Assembly (NCBI RefSeq): GCF_003340475.1
Contig: NZ_QBKA01000002.1
Span: forward strand, 2,303,501 to 2,367,500
DNA: 64,000 nt
Source of the DNA: Alteripontixanthobacter maritimus
GTDB lineage: Bacteria; Pseudomonadota; Alphaproteobacteria; Sphingomonadales; Sphingomonadaceae
Reading direction: 5' to 3'
This document shows positions 17,272-25,679 of the stretch, piece after piece. A program made the position numbers and the translations under genes. Positions within the stretch are counted from its first letter, which is position 1. Every line of letters starts with the position of its first letter. The notes under the pieces were generated by a model. That model searched no databases. It had not been told where the DNA came from and saw only the letters and a list, made by a program, of their open reading frames with translations.

Positions 17272-18429
17272 ATGCGCTGTGCCCTCTCCCCTATCGTCCG
17301 ATTTACCCGCCCGCCAGCCTTTGTGGCGGCTGCTTTGTGCGGCGGTCTGCTGCTGGCCGGGTGCGGCGAGGCCCCGGCCGGTCCGCCGCCCCTTACCGCG
17401 GCGGCCCTGGCAGCGGTTACCGACACGCCCGGCGCGCCGAAAGACCGGCTGGCGCGCGAGGTCGACGATCTGTTCCGCGACACCGAAGGTCTGGGCGAAA
17501 CCCGCGCGCTGCTGGTGATGCATGCGGGCGAGATCGCGGCCGAACGCTATGCCCCGGGCTATGACGCGGACACGCGGCATATCTCCTGGTCGATGGCCAA
17601 AACGGTAACTGCAGTGATAATCGGGATGCTGGTGGCCGACGGACGCCTGCGGCTGGATGATTCGCCGCCGATCGCGCGCTGGCAAAGGCCGGGCGATCCG
17701 CGCGGCGAGATTACCTTGCGCCAACTTCTGCAGATGCGCTCCGGCTTGCGCCATACCGAGGCTGGCGACCCGCCTTACGATTCGGCGGAAGTCCGGATGC
17801 TGTTCCTGGATGGGCGGGATGATATGGCCGACTGGGCCGAAGCGCAGCCACTGGAGGCCGAACCCGGTCGCCAGTTCGAATATTCCAGCAATACGACCGT
17901 AATCCTGGCCAAGATCGCCGCCAATGTTCTCACGCGGAGCGATGATCCCGACACGCGGCGGGAAGCCGTCGATACTTTCCTGAAGACGCGTCTGTTCGGG
18001 CCGCTCGGCATGGATTCCATGGTCGTGGAATATGACGCGGCAGGCACAATGATCGGCGGCAGCTTGATGCACGCTACCGCACGCGACTGGGCCAAATTCG
18101 GCGAATTCCTGCGCCATGGCGGCTCGGTACGCGGGTCGCAGCTGGTGCCGCGCAAATGGATGGACTTCATGCGCAGCCCCAGCCCACGCGCGCAATTCTA
18201 CGGCGCGCAAACATGGCTCAACCGCGAATCGGGAATCGACCGTGACCCGGATAAACCGGATCGCGGGCCGGACACGCTGTTTTCCGCCATCGGTCATATG
18301 GGGCAGTATGTGATGGTATCGCCGCGCCAGAAACTGACGCTCGTGCGGCTGGGCCATTCCGGCCAGGACGTACGCTTCGCCATGGTGGACGAGCTGATGG
18401 ATATCGTGGAGTTGTATCCGGAGCGCTGA
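17272..18429 (+). CDS. Serine hydrolase, beta-lactamase/class C family, lipoprotein
   Basis: 385 residues from the ATG at 17272, giving a lipoprotein signal with lipobox LLLAGC; an in-frame start at 17227 would add 15 non-signal residues. The class C/DD-peptidase-like motifs are present: SMAK (SxxK nucleophile) near residue 106, and YSSN (YxN-type) near residue 204. The overall sequence resembles 6-aminohexanoate-dimer hydrolase (NylB)-like and esterase-type members more than true AmpC. Substrate unknown: peptidoglycan peptides, esters or amides are possible. An outer-membrane lipoprotein location is inferred. Confidence 0.88.
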   Translation: MRCALSPIVRFTRPPAFVAAALCGGLLLAGCGEAPAGPPPLTAAALAAVTDTPGAPKDRLAREVDDLFRDTEGLGETRALLVMHAGEIAAERYAPGYDADTRHISWSMAKTVTAVIIGMLVADGRLRLDDSPPIARWQRPGDPRGEITLRQLLQMRSGLRHTEAGDPPYDSAEVRMLFLDGRDDMADWAEAQPLEAEPGRQFEYSSNTTVILAKIAANVLTRSDDPDTRREAVDTFLKTRLFGPLGMDSMVVEYDAAGTMIGGSLMHATARDWAKFGEFLRHGGSVRGSQLVPRKWMDFMRSPSPRAQFYGAQTWLNRESGIDRDPDKPDRGPDTLFSAIGHMGQYVMVSPRQKLTLVRLGHSGQDVRFAMVDELMDIVELYPER

Positions 18430-18448
18430 AGCGCAAGCATCGCCGACC

Positions 18449-19261
18449 TTAATCCGGCAAGTGAAATACGCCTTCCACCACTGTGACGCACGGACCGCCA
18501 AGCCAGGCGCGCGCATCCTTGCCTTCACCTTCGAGCCGGCAGGTCAGATCGCCGCCGCGTAGCGAGGCCTGGTGAGCCGTAAATTCGCGGCGACCCAATC
18601 GCTCCGTCCAGAACGGTGCGAGCGCGGCGTGGGCGGAGCCTGTCACGCTATCCTCGTCCACACCCCATGCAGGTACGAACACCCTGCTCACAACATCCGT
18701 ATCGCTGCCCGCCGCTGTGCAGATCGCCATCAGATCGATGCCGCCCAGCGCCCGCATATCGGGTCTGATTGCACGCAGCGCCGCCTCGTCCTCGACCAGG
18801 ATGATCGCCGTGGCTTCCGCGCCACTGATCGATTCATATACCGTGCCTTCGCAGCCGAGGGCGCTGAGCAAGGCAGCGTTGTCGCGCTGTTCCACCAGTG
18901 TCACGGGCAGCGACAGCGCATAGCCATCATCCGCGCGCTGCACTTCCAGCACACCAGCCTTGCGCGTGCGGAAGGTGACGCGGTCGCCGCCACTCTGGGC
19001 GAGCAGGACATGTCCCGCCGCCAGCGTCGCGTGGCCGCACATCGCGACTTCGTCGGTCGGCGTGAACCAGCGCAATTCGTAATCCGCCGCGCCTGTTTCG
19101 TCCGGCACGGTGAAAGCGGTTTCGGCGAAATTGTTTTCCGCCCCGATCGCCTGCAACACATCGTCCGGCAGCCACGTGTCGAGCGGCATGACCGCCGCCT
19201 GATTGCCCGCGAACGGCCGGTCCGCAAACGCATCGACGTGGGTATAGGGAAGCTTCGGCAT
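18449..19261 (-). CDS. PhzF family isomerase
   Basis: 270 residues from the ATG at 19261, whose A overlaps the TGA of the upstream gene (TGATG). Family motifs: YTHVDAFADRPFAGNQAAV at the N terminus, NNFAETAFT with the catalytic Glu, FTPTDEVAMCGHATLA, and the second-half GSAHAALAPFW. The fold is a duplicated diaminopimelate-epimerase type. Members isomerise small hydroxylated or amino acids; a role in phenazine synthesis is unlikely as no other phz gene is present. It is the last gene of the pdxH-CDF-phzF operon. Confidence 0.9.
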   Translation of the reverse strand: MPKLPYTHVDAFADRPFAGNQAAVMPLDTWLPDDVLQAIGAENNFAETAFTVPDETGAADYELRWFTPTDEVAMCGHATLAAGHVLLAQSGGDRVTFRTRKAGVLEVQRADDGYALSLPVTLVEQRDNAALLSALGCEGTVYESISGAEATAIILVEDEAALRAIRPDMRALGGIDLMAICTAAGSDTDVVSRVFVPAWGVDEDSVTGSAHAALAPFWTERLGRREFTAHQASLRGGDLTCRLEGEGKDARAWLGGPCVTVVEGVFHLPD

Positions 19262-20244
19262 CAAATATCCTTGTCAGGCGTCTCGTGCACCGGCTCCCCT
19301 GTATCGGAGAGCTTGGCAAATTCATCTTCCTCGACCAGCGGATTGCCCGGCTCGTCCACATGGCCTGCGGGGTCGATATGCACGATCAGTTCGGTGCCGG
19401 GAAACTGGCGGCAGAGGTCCTCCTCGACCCGGTCGATGATGTCATGCGCTTCGCCCACGCTCATCGCGGCGGGCATATCGACATGGAATTGCACGAAATC
19501 GCGCGCGCCGGATGTCCTGGTGCGCAGATCGTGCAAATTGTTGAGTTCGGGGTGCTTCGCCGCCGCTTCCACGAAGGCGAGGCGTTTGTCGTCGGCCCAT
19601 TCGCGGTCCATCAGGTGATCGACCGCTTCCAGCCCCGCCTGCCAAGCATTCCATGCCAGCCACAAGGCAATCGCCAGCCCAAACAGCGGATCGGCTAGGC
19701 CAAGCCCTGCAAACTGGTCCAGCACCAGCGCTGCTATGACGGCCAGATTGAGCAGCAAATCCGACTGATAGTGCAGATGGTCGGTCTTGATGGCTACCGA
19801 ACCTGTGCGTTTTATGACGTAGGACTGCCAGGCAATCAGGCCGAATGTCGCCAGGATGGCGAAGGCGGATACAGCGATACCATCGCCCGCCGCTTGCGTA
19901 CGCCCGCCTTCCACCAGCACCGTGACTGCGCGGAAGGCAATTCCGGCGGCCGACAGTCCGATCAGCATGACCTGCGCCATGGCGGCGATCGCTTCCGCCT
20001 TGCCATGGCCGAAACGATGTTCGCGATCCGCCGGTTGCGCGGCCACCCACACGCCGATCAATGTGCCGATACTGGCAACGAGGTCCAACCCGGTATCCGC
20101 AAGACTGCCGAGCATCGCGGTGGAGCCGGTGCGCCACGTTGCCCACAGCTTCAGCACCAGCAGCATGCTCGCCACCGCGATGGATGCATAGGCAGCACCG
20201 TGGGTCAGCCGTGCGCGAATTTCTTCAGGGGTGCGTTCGGTCAT
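19261..20244 (-). CDS. Cation diffusion facilitator family transporter
   Basis: 327 residues; the ATG overlaps the pdxH stop by four bases. It has the six-helix CDF transporter domain with metal-site motifs SLADTGLDLVAS and HYQSDLLLN (HxxxD), and the C-terminal cytoplasmic domain (DLRTRTSGARDFVQFHVDMP ... HIDP) that binds regulatory metal. It exports Zn2+, Fe2+ or similar ions by proton antiport; HxxxD fits Zn/Fe exporters. A charged tail of about 35 residues follows the domain (DEPGNPLVEEDEFAKL). Middle gene of a three-gene overlapping operon. Confidence 0.93.
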   Translation of the reverse strand: MTERTPEEIRARLTHGAAYASIAVASMLLVLKLWATWRTGSTAMLGSLADTGLDLVASIGTLIGVWVAAQPADREHRFGHGKAEAIAAMAQVMLIGLSAAGIAFRAVTVLVEGGRTQAAGDGIAVSAFAILATFGLIAWQSYVIKRTGSVAIKTDHLHYQSDLLLNLAVIAALVLDQFAGLGLADPLFGLAIALWLAWNAWQAGLEAVDHLMDREWADDKRLAFVEAAAKHPELNNLHDLRTRTSGARDFVQFHVDMPAAMSVGEAHDIIDRVEEDLCRQFPGTELIVHIDPAGHVDEPGNPLVEEDEFAKLSDTGEPVHETPDKDI

Positions 20245-20888
20245 GGGTACAGCAGCGTATCTTCCCAGCCGCCGCCGGCATCCTCACCAAGCCGGGTGAA
20301 CAAGCGGCGGTCGTGCAGGCGGCCCGGGCGATCGAGCCAGAATTCGATCCGCACAGGCGTCATAGTGAAACCGGTCCAATGCGGCGGACGCGGAATATCG
20401 CCTTCGGGAAATTCCGCCGCAATCGCCTCGCACCGATCAAGGTAATCCTGCCGCCGGTCGAGCGGACGCGACTGGTCCGATGCTGCCGAGCCAATCTGCG
20501 AATCGCGCGGCCGTGAATGAAAGTAATCGTCGGCGCGCGCGGCACTTACTTCGGCAAGCGGGCCTTCGATGCGGATCTGGCGGCGCAGGCTTTTCCAATG
20601 GAACAGCAAGGATGCCTGTCTATTGGCGCGTATTTCACCGCCCTTGCGGCTGGATGCATTGGTGAAGAATGTGAAACCGCCGCCTAGCGCCTCGTGCGGG
20701 CCGTGGCCCTTCAACAAAACCATGCGCACCGACGGCAAACCGTCTGTGGTCGCGGTGGCGAGCGCCATCGCATTGGGATCGTTCGGTTCGCTCTCCTGCG
20801 CCCTGCCGAACCATTCATCGAACAATGCGAACGGGTCGCTGCGCGGGATATCGCTGATGCAATCGGTATCGGTTGGGGCGCGGTCCAT
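20241..20888 (-). CDS. pdxH: Pyridoxamine 5'-phosphate oxidase
   Basis: 215 residues, normal length. The FMN- and substrate-binding segments are recognisable: ATTDGLPSVRMVLLKGH, GFTFFTNASSRKGGEI, LLFHWKSLRRQIRIEG, and a C terminus with FWLDRPGRLHDRRLF and WEDTLLYP. It oxidises pyridoxine/pyridoxamine phosphate to PLP. It is the first gene of an operon with overlapping downstream genes and diverges from the DnaJ-like gene, with 83 bases between starts. Confidence 0.95.
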   Translation of the reverse strand: MDRAPTDTDCISDIPRSDPFALFDEWFGRAQESEPNDPNAMALATATTDGLPSVRMVLLKGHGPHEALGGGFTFFTNASSRKGGEIRANRQASLLFHWKSLRRQIRIEGPLAEVSAARADDYFHSRPRDSQIGSAASDQSRPLDRRQDYLDRCEAIAAEFPEGDIPRPPHWTGFTMTPVRIEFWLDRPGRLHDRRLFTRLGEDAGGGWEDTLLYP

Positions 20889-20971
20889 ACTGGCAGCCCT
20901 ACTCCCGCCTTGGCCCTGTGAAAAGACTGCGGCGCTTGCACCGCGGCGCTGTCTTACCTAGCTGACACGCT

Positions 20972-21946
20972 ATGGCCGATCCCTATACCATTCTTGGTGT
21001 GCCGCGCACGGCAACCGAAAAAGACATCAAAAGCGCCTATCGCACATTGGCGAAAGAGCTTCATCCGGACCGGAACAAGGACAATCCCAAGGCGTCGGAA
21101 CGGTTCTCCACGGTGACCAATGCCTACGATCTCCTGTCCGACGCGGACAAGCGCGCCCAGTTCGATCGCGGCGAAATCGACGGCGACGGCAACCCGACCC
21201 ACCCGTTTGCGGGGATGGGCGGCGGAGGTGGCGGCGGTTTCGGTGGCGGTATGGGCGGGGGACGCGGCGGCTTCCGGCCCGAGGATTTTCAGCGAGGCGG
21301 CGGTCAGACAGCCGATCTGGGCGACATTTTCGAAGGACTGTTCGGTGGCGCCGGCGGCGCGCGACGCGGCGCGGCGAGTGGCGGCTTCGGTGGGGGTATG
21401 GGCGGCGGTCGGCAGGCCCCACCGCGCAAGGGAGCCGACATCCAGTACCGCCTGCGCGTACCGTTCACCGACGCTGCAACGCTGGCAAAACAGCGCATCA
21501 CTTTGTCCGACGGCAAGACCATCGATCTCAGCCTTCCCAAGGGGGTAGAAGACGGCACCCAGATGCGGCTCAAGGACAAGGGCGAGCAGGGTCCGGGCGG
21601 CGCTGGCGACGGGCTGGTTATCATACAGATCGACCCCCATGCCTTCTTCGTGCGCGATGGGGACGATGTGAGAATTGACCTGCCTGTCACGCTGGACGAG
21701 GCACTGGCCGGCGCAAAGGTCAAGGTGCCGACAGTGGATGGTCCGGTCATGCTGACGATCAAGCCGGGCACATCGGGCGGCACCACGATGCGGCTGAAAG
21801 GCAAGGGCTTTACCCGCAAGGATGGCAAGCGCGGTGACCAGTTGCTCACGATCGAGATCGCCCTGCCCGATGATACGGCGGAACTGGCCAAACGGTTGGA
21901 AGGTTGGCAGGATACATCCAATCCGCGCAGCGAGATGGGCGTATAA
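20972..21946 (+). CDS. DnaJ C-terminal domain protein (CbpA-like co-chaperone)
   Basis: 324 residues. The J domain is at the N terminus ([21 protein letters not shown], with HPD in LHPDRN), then a long Gly/Phe/Arg-rich linker (about residues 72-150), then the two beta-sandwich substrate-binding domains ([33 protein letters not shown]). There is no CxxCxGxG zinc finger, so it is CbpA/DjlB-like rather than a full DnaJ. It stimulates DnaK. The next gene, yihY, follows after 24 bases. Confidence 0.92.
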   Translation: MADPYTILGVPRTATEKDIKSAYRTLAKELHPDRNKDNPKASERFSTVTNAYDLLSDADKRAQFDRGEIDGDGNPTHPFAGMGGGGGGGFGGGMGGGRGGFRPEDFQRGGGQTADLGDIFEGLFGGAGGARRGAASGGFGGGMGGGRQAPPRKGADIQYRLRVPFTDAATLAKQRITLSDGKTIDLSLPKGVEDGTQMRLKDKGEQGPGGAGDGLVIIQIDPHAFFVRDGDDVRIDLPVTLDEALAGAKVKVPTVDGPVMLTIKPGTSGGTTMRLKGKGFTRKDGKRGDQLLTIEIALPDDTAELAKRLEGWQDTSNPRSEMGV

Positions 21947-21970
21947 GCGGGATCGGTGTTGGGAGACGGG

Positions 21971-22993
21971 ATGGAAAACGCGGTACCCGACCCTGACCAG
22001 CGCACCGTCCAACGTCTGACACCGGAAGACCGTCGCCTCGAAGCGACGCATTTGCGTACGAAGCTGAAACGCCGCGTCATCAAGCGTGTCGGCCCAGGGA
22101 CGCGCGTCTGGAACGTGGTAAAGCGCGTGGCCGTCGGTGCCTATAATGACGGCTTCATCCACGCCGGAAACCTTGCCTACATGGCGATGCTGGCGATCTT
22201 CCCCTTCTTCATTACCGGTGCCGCGCTGTTCAGCCTGTTTGGCGAGGAGGCGGACCGCGCCGCCGCCATCGATGCCATCCTGTTCGCCTTGCCCCCCGTG
22301 GTGGGTAATGTGATCGAACCTGTCGCGCGCGGCGTGGTAGAAGCGCGCAGTGGATGGCTGTTATGGGCAGGCGGTGCCTTCGGGTTGTGGACCGTATCCA
22401 GCCTGATCGAAACCATTCGCGACATCCTGCGCCGCGCCTATGGCACGCAGGCCACCCTGGCCTTCTGGCGGTACCGGCTGCTTAGTGCGGGCATGATCAT
22501 TTTTGCCGTCGTGCTGTTGATGACGTCGCTGATCCTGCAGGTCCTGATCGGTACGGCCACCGAAGTGATTTCGGCCTATGTCCCGCAGTTGATCGATGTA
22601 ATCGGGAAGCTACAACTCACCCGCATCATCCCCGCCTTCGGCCTGTTCGGTTCGATTTACCTGCTGTTCTACACCCTCACTCCGCATAGTTATCGCACCA
22701 GCCGTTATCCCAAATGGCCTGGTGCCTTGCTGGTGACGGTCTGGTGGGTGACGGTCACGCTGGCCCTGCCGCCGGTGCTACGGATGATGTTCAGCTACAA
22801 TCTCACCTACGGCAGCCTGGCGGGCATGATGATCGCGCTGTTCTTTTTCTGGTTGGTCGGGCTTGGCGTCGTGGTAGGTGCCGAACTGAACGCAGCGTTG
22901 GCGGAAACGCCCGAAGAAGAAGAAGCCTTCGGTGCGGCGGACGATACGGCGGACAACAGCTTGGTCGCCGAAGAACAGGAGCATTTGGCATGA
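21971..22993 (+). CDS. YihY/virulence factor BrkB family membrane protein
   Basis: 340 residues from the ATG at 21971 (GGGAG just upstream); a GTG at 21956 is an alternative. After a basic head of about 45 residues come about six TM helices, with the family motif region DGFIHAGNLAYMAMLAIFPF and the segment FGLWTVSSLIETIRDILRRAYG. It was once mislabelled ribonuclease BN. Biochemical function is unsettled. It overlaps fabI by four bases, so the two are translationally coupled. Confidence 0.9.
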   Translation: MENAVPDPDQRTVQRLTPEDRRLEATHLRTKLKRRVIKRVGPGTRVWNVVKRVAVGAYNDGFIHAGNLAYMAMLAIFPFFITGAALFSLFGEEADRAAAIDAILFALPPVVGNVIEPVARGVVEARSGWLLWAGGAFGLWTVSSLIETIRDILRRAYGTQATLAFWRYRLLSAGMIIFAVVLLMTSLILQVLIGTATEVISAYVPQLIDVIGKLQLTRIIPAFGLFGSIYLLFYTLTPHSYRTSRYPKWPGALLVTVWWVTVTLALPPVLRMMFSYNLTYGSLAGMMIALFFFWLVGLGVVVGAELNAALAETPEEEEAFGAADDTADNSLVAEEQEHLA

Positions 22994-23829
22994 GCGGTTT
23001 GATGGCAGGCAAAAAGGGGCTCATCATGGGTCTCGCCAACGATAAATCGCTTGCCTGGGGTATCGCGCAACAGCTTGGCGCGCATGGTGCGGAGCTGGCG
23101 TTCTCCTATCAGGGGGACAAGCTGGAGAAGCGTGTCCGGCCGCTCGCGGCGAAGCTGGGTAGCGACTTCCTGATCGACTGCGATGTGTCCGACATGGCGC
23201 AGCTCGATGCGGCCTTCGCGAAGATCGAGGAACGCTGGGGCACGCTCGACTTTCTGGTCCACGCCATCGGCTTTTCCGACAAGGACGAACTGCGCGGCAA
23301 ATATGTCGATACCAGCCTCGACAATTTCCTGATGACGATGAACATTTCCGCCTATTCGCTGGTCGCCGTTACCAAGCGTGCTGCGGCCCTGATGCCGGAA
23401 CAGGTCGTGGCGGAGGATGGCACGCGCAGCGGCGGCGGCTCCATCGTGACGCTGACCTATTACGGCGCGGAAAAGGTCATTCCGCATTACAATGTGATGG
23501 GCGTTGCCAAGGCAGCATTGGAAACCAGCGTGCAATATCTCGCCAACGATCTGGGCCCGCGCGGTATCCGGGTCAACGCGCTCTCCGCCGGGCCGATCAA
23601 GACGCTGGCGGCCAGCGGAATCGGCGATTTCCGCTACATCCTGAAGTGGAACGAACTGAATGCACCGCTACGCCGGAACGTCACGATCGACGACGTCGGC
23701 GGCGCGGGGTTGTATCTGCTGAGCGACCTTGCATCGGGCGTGACGGGCGAAACCCACCATGTCGATGCGGGCTATCATGTGGTTGGCATGAAACAGGAAG
23801 ACGCGCCGGATATCGCGCTCGACACCTGA
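22990..23829 (+). CDS. fabI: Enoyl-[acyl-carrier-protein] reductase (NADH)
   Basis: 279 residues. An SDR-fold enzyme with the FabI-specific features: KKGLIMGLANDKSLAWGIA nucleotide-binding start, HAIGFSDKDELRGKY, and the catalytic pattern Tyr-x6-Lys in YNVMGVAK. It catalyses the last step of each fatty-acid elongation round and is the triclosan target. The start ATG overlaps the yihY stop (ATGA); upstream in-frame starts lie inside yihY. It ends six bases from a convergent gene. Confidence 0.96.
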   Translation: MSGLMAGKKGLIMGLANDKSLAWGIAQQLGAHGAELAFSYQGDKLEKRVRPLAAKLGSDFLIDCDVSDMAQLDAAFAKIEERWGTLDFLVHAIGFSDKDELRGKYVDTSLDNFLMTMNISAYSLVAVTKRAAALMPEQVVAEDGTRSGGGSIVTLTYYGAEKVIPHYNVMGVAKAALETSVQYLANDLGPRGIRVNALSAGPIKTLAASGIGDFRYILKWNELNAPLRRNVTIDDVGGAGLYLLSDLASGVTGETHHVDAGYHVVGMKQEDAPDIALDT

Positions 23830-23835
23830 GCGTTC

Positions 23836-24510
23836 TTAGTCGATTCCGGCGGAAACCGCAGGCGCGTTGTCGCCAACCGCGCGCTGTTCCTCGTCACCGT
23901 CGTCGAACGGACCGGGCTTGGACGGCTCGGCATTCGGCAGGCTGTTATCGGTGCCGACGATCGGCGGCGGACTGGGATCGACCACCGCGTCGGGCAGCTC
24001 GGCATCGCGTTCCGCTTCCAACCGGCGTAGGTAGGCGTTTTCCAGCTCCTCGACCCGGCGCTGTTGTTCGGCGGCGTCTTCATCGATCGTGGAAAGCCGG
24101 TCGGCGCGGGCCGCCGCGATGATCTCGCCAAAGCGGACGGAGCTGTCGGTGCGCTTCTCGCCATAGGCGGCATCGATCAGTTTCTGCGTGCAGCCGGTAA
24201 AGCCGCCCGCGCCCGTTGGCGAACAGGACAACGTCCCGAAGTCGCCGATGGCTTCGAGGCTTTCGACCCGCTTGGCCCAGGCTGCGTTGGCCGGATCGTC
24301 GCTCAGACGGAGCGCCTCGGGAATCCGGAACCGTTCGCTTTCGCTCTGCCGTGCGCACACCACGATCTCGCCGCCGGTGGAAGGCGGGCACGCATCGTCG
24401 CCGTAGACAATAACCATGTTTACCGAATCGCCGGCTTCGTCCTGCGCGGCGGCGGGTATGGCGAACAGCGCCGAAGCGGCGAGGATAGCGGCATTGAAAG
24501 AGCGATACAT
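23836..24510 (-). CDS. Secreted protein of unknown function
   Basis: 224 residues from the ATG at 24510 (AAGGA upstream), with a Sec signal peptide (MYRSFNAAILAASALFAIPAAAQ). The mature part has a compact block with cysteines (VYGDDACPPSTGGEIVVCAR; LSCSPTGAGGFTGC), which may form two disulfides, then a helical stretch (ALRADRL region to LEAERDAEL) likely to form a coiled coil, and a Pro/Asp-rich acidic tail. I do not recognise a named domain. It appears to be a single gene facing fabI. Confidence 0.7.
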   Translation of the reverse strand: MYRSFNAAILAASALFAIPAAAQDEAGDSVNMVIVYGDDACPPSTGGEIVVCARQSESERFRIPEALRLSDDPANAAWAKRVESLEAIGDFGTLSCSPTGAGGFTGCTQKLIDAAYGEKRTDSSVRFGEIIAAARADRLSTIDEDAAEQQRRVEELENAYLRRLEAERDAELPDAVVDPSPPPIVGTDNSLPNAEPSKPGPFDDGDEEQRAVGDNAPAVSAGID

Positions 24511-24626
24511 CAGGGCATCCTTGGATAGAACGTTTCGGTTCAAGCAAGCGCCTGTCGCGCTGAACCCGTTATGAAGCGCGCGAAACCAGCCCGTGGTTCC
24601 GGGCGGCCCGAGTGGTGGAGTGGCCG

Positions 24627-25175
24627 TCAGACACGCTGCGAAAGCTTGATGGCAAAGCGGCAGCCCAGCCGGATCGCTCCGGACAGCAGCGGGTAACCGG
24701 CTGCCTTTTCCGCGCCGGAGGTCATCGCGGTGTCGAGATGTTCGCGTTCATCCTCGCGGAAGCGTTCGATCATTTCGGCAAGTTCGGGATCGGAGCCATT
24801 GGCTTCCAGCTCGTCCAGCTGATCGGAATAATGGCGGTCTATCTCGGTTTCGACAGCTGCAGTGCAGGCCATCGCCGCTTCCGGCCCCATGAGGGCGGTC
24901 ACCGCACCCAAGCCGTAGCCAGCAGCGGACCATACAGGCTGCAACGCCGTTGGCCGCACGCCGCGCCGCGCCATCAGCGCGTCGAATTCCTTGCGGTGGG
25001 TCGCCTCCTGTGCGGCCATGGCCTCGATCTCTGCCGAATGCGGGCCGCGATTGCCCATCACGGCAAGCTGGCCTTCGTAAATCCGGGTGGCGCCGAACTC
25101 ACCGGCCTGATCGACGCGGATCATCCGCTTGTTGCGGGCATCGCGCCCGCTTGTCGCAGTGGCTGTATCAGTCAT
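24627..25175 (-). CDS. coq7: Demethoxyubiquinone hydroxylase family protein
   Basis: 182 residues from the ATG at 25175 (a TTG at 25184 is also in frame). It carries the COQ7/CatM di-iron ligands: Glu in DQAGEFGATRIYEGQ, ExxH in QEATHRKEFD, Glu in AVETEIDRHY, and ExxH in DEREHLD. It hydroxylates demethoxyubiquinone in ubiquinone synthesis at the inner membrane. It overlaps the dsbB gene by eight bases. Ubiquinone is also the electron acceptor of DsbB and, through ETF-QO, of ETF. Confidence 0.95.
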   Translation of the reverse strand: MTDTATATSGRDARNKRMIRVDQAGEFGATRIYEGQLAVMGNRGPHSAEIEAMAAQEATHRKEFDALMARRGVRPTALQPVWSAAGYGLGAVTALMGPEAAMACTAAVETEIDRHYSDQLDELEANGSDPELAEMIERFREDEREHLDTAMTSGAEKAAGYPLLSGAIRLGCRFAIKLSQRV

Positions 25176-25668
25176 CGAGTCCAAACTTTCCGCGCAATAA
25201 CAACAACGTCACGATACCCAGCCCGGTCAGGGTCGAAATCAGGAAATTCCAGCCCGCCAGGCTGATGCCCAGCAGCGCCCATGGCGCCTTGTCGCACCGG
25301 ATCATCGGCGCATCCCATACCGCATCGAGAGCGCTTCCGCCATCGCCGCCAGCTGTAACCGTGTTGGCGCAGGCGGTCAGGCCTTCCCACCAGCCATATT
25401 CGACACCGGCATGAAAGCCGCCGATCAACCCCGACACGAGGATCGCAACCCCGGCCAGCGCGACCCATAACCGCCTTACGGGTGCCACCCAGGCGATCAG
25501 TCCGAACGCCAGCGCCACGAAATGCGGCCAGCGTTGCCACCAGCACATTTCGCATGGGTAGAGGCCGAGCACCCACTCGCTGGCATAGGCCCCGGCCAGC
25601 AGGACCGCCGGAACGGCCAGTGCAGCCACGTGCGCAGCGCGAAGGCGTTTGGCGCTCTTGGTGGGCAT
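25168..25668 (-). CDS. dsbB: Disulfide bond formation protein B
   Basis: 166 residues, four TM helices. The first redox pair is in LYPCEMCWWQRWPH (CxxC after TM1), and the second pair is split across the second loop (LTACANTV and PMIRCDKAPW), as expected for DsbB. It re-oxidises DsbA using ubiquinone. It sits 11 bases after ctpA and overlaps coq7, forming a periplasmic folding/quinone group. No dsbA is in the window. Confidence 0.92.
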   Translation of the reverse strand: MPTKSAKRLRAAHVAALAVPAVLLAGAYASEWVLGLYPCEMCWWQRWPHFVALAFGLIAWVAPVRRLWVALAGVAILVSGLIGGFHAGVEYGWWEGLTACANTVTAGGDGGSALDAVWDAPMIRCDKAPWALLGISLAGWNFLISTLTGLGIVTLLLLRGKFGLDD

Positions 25669-25679
25669 GGCCGGCCGCC

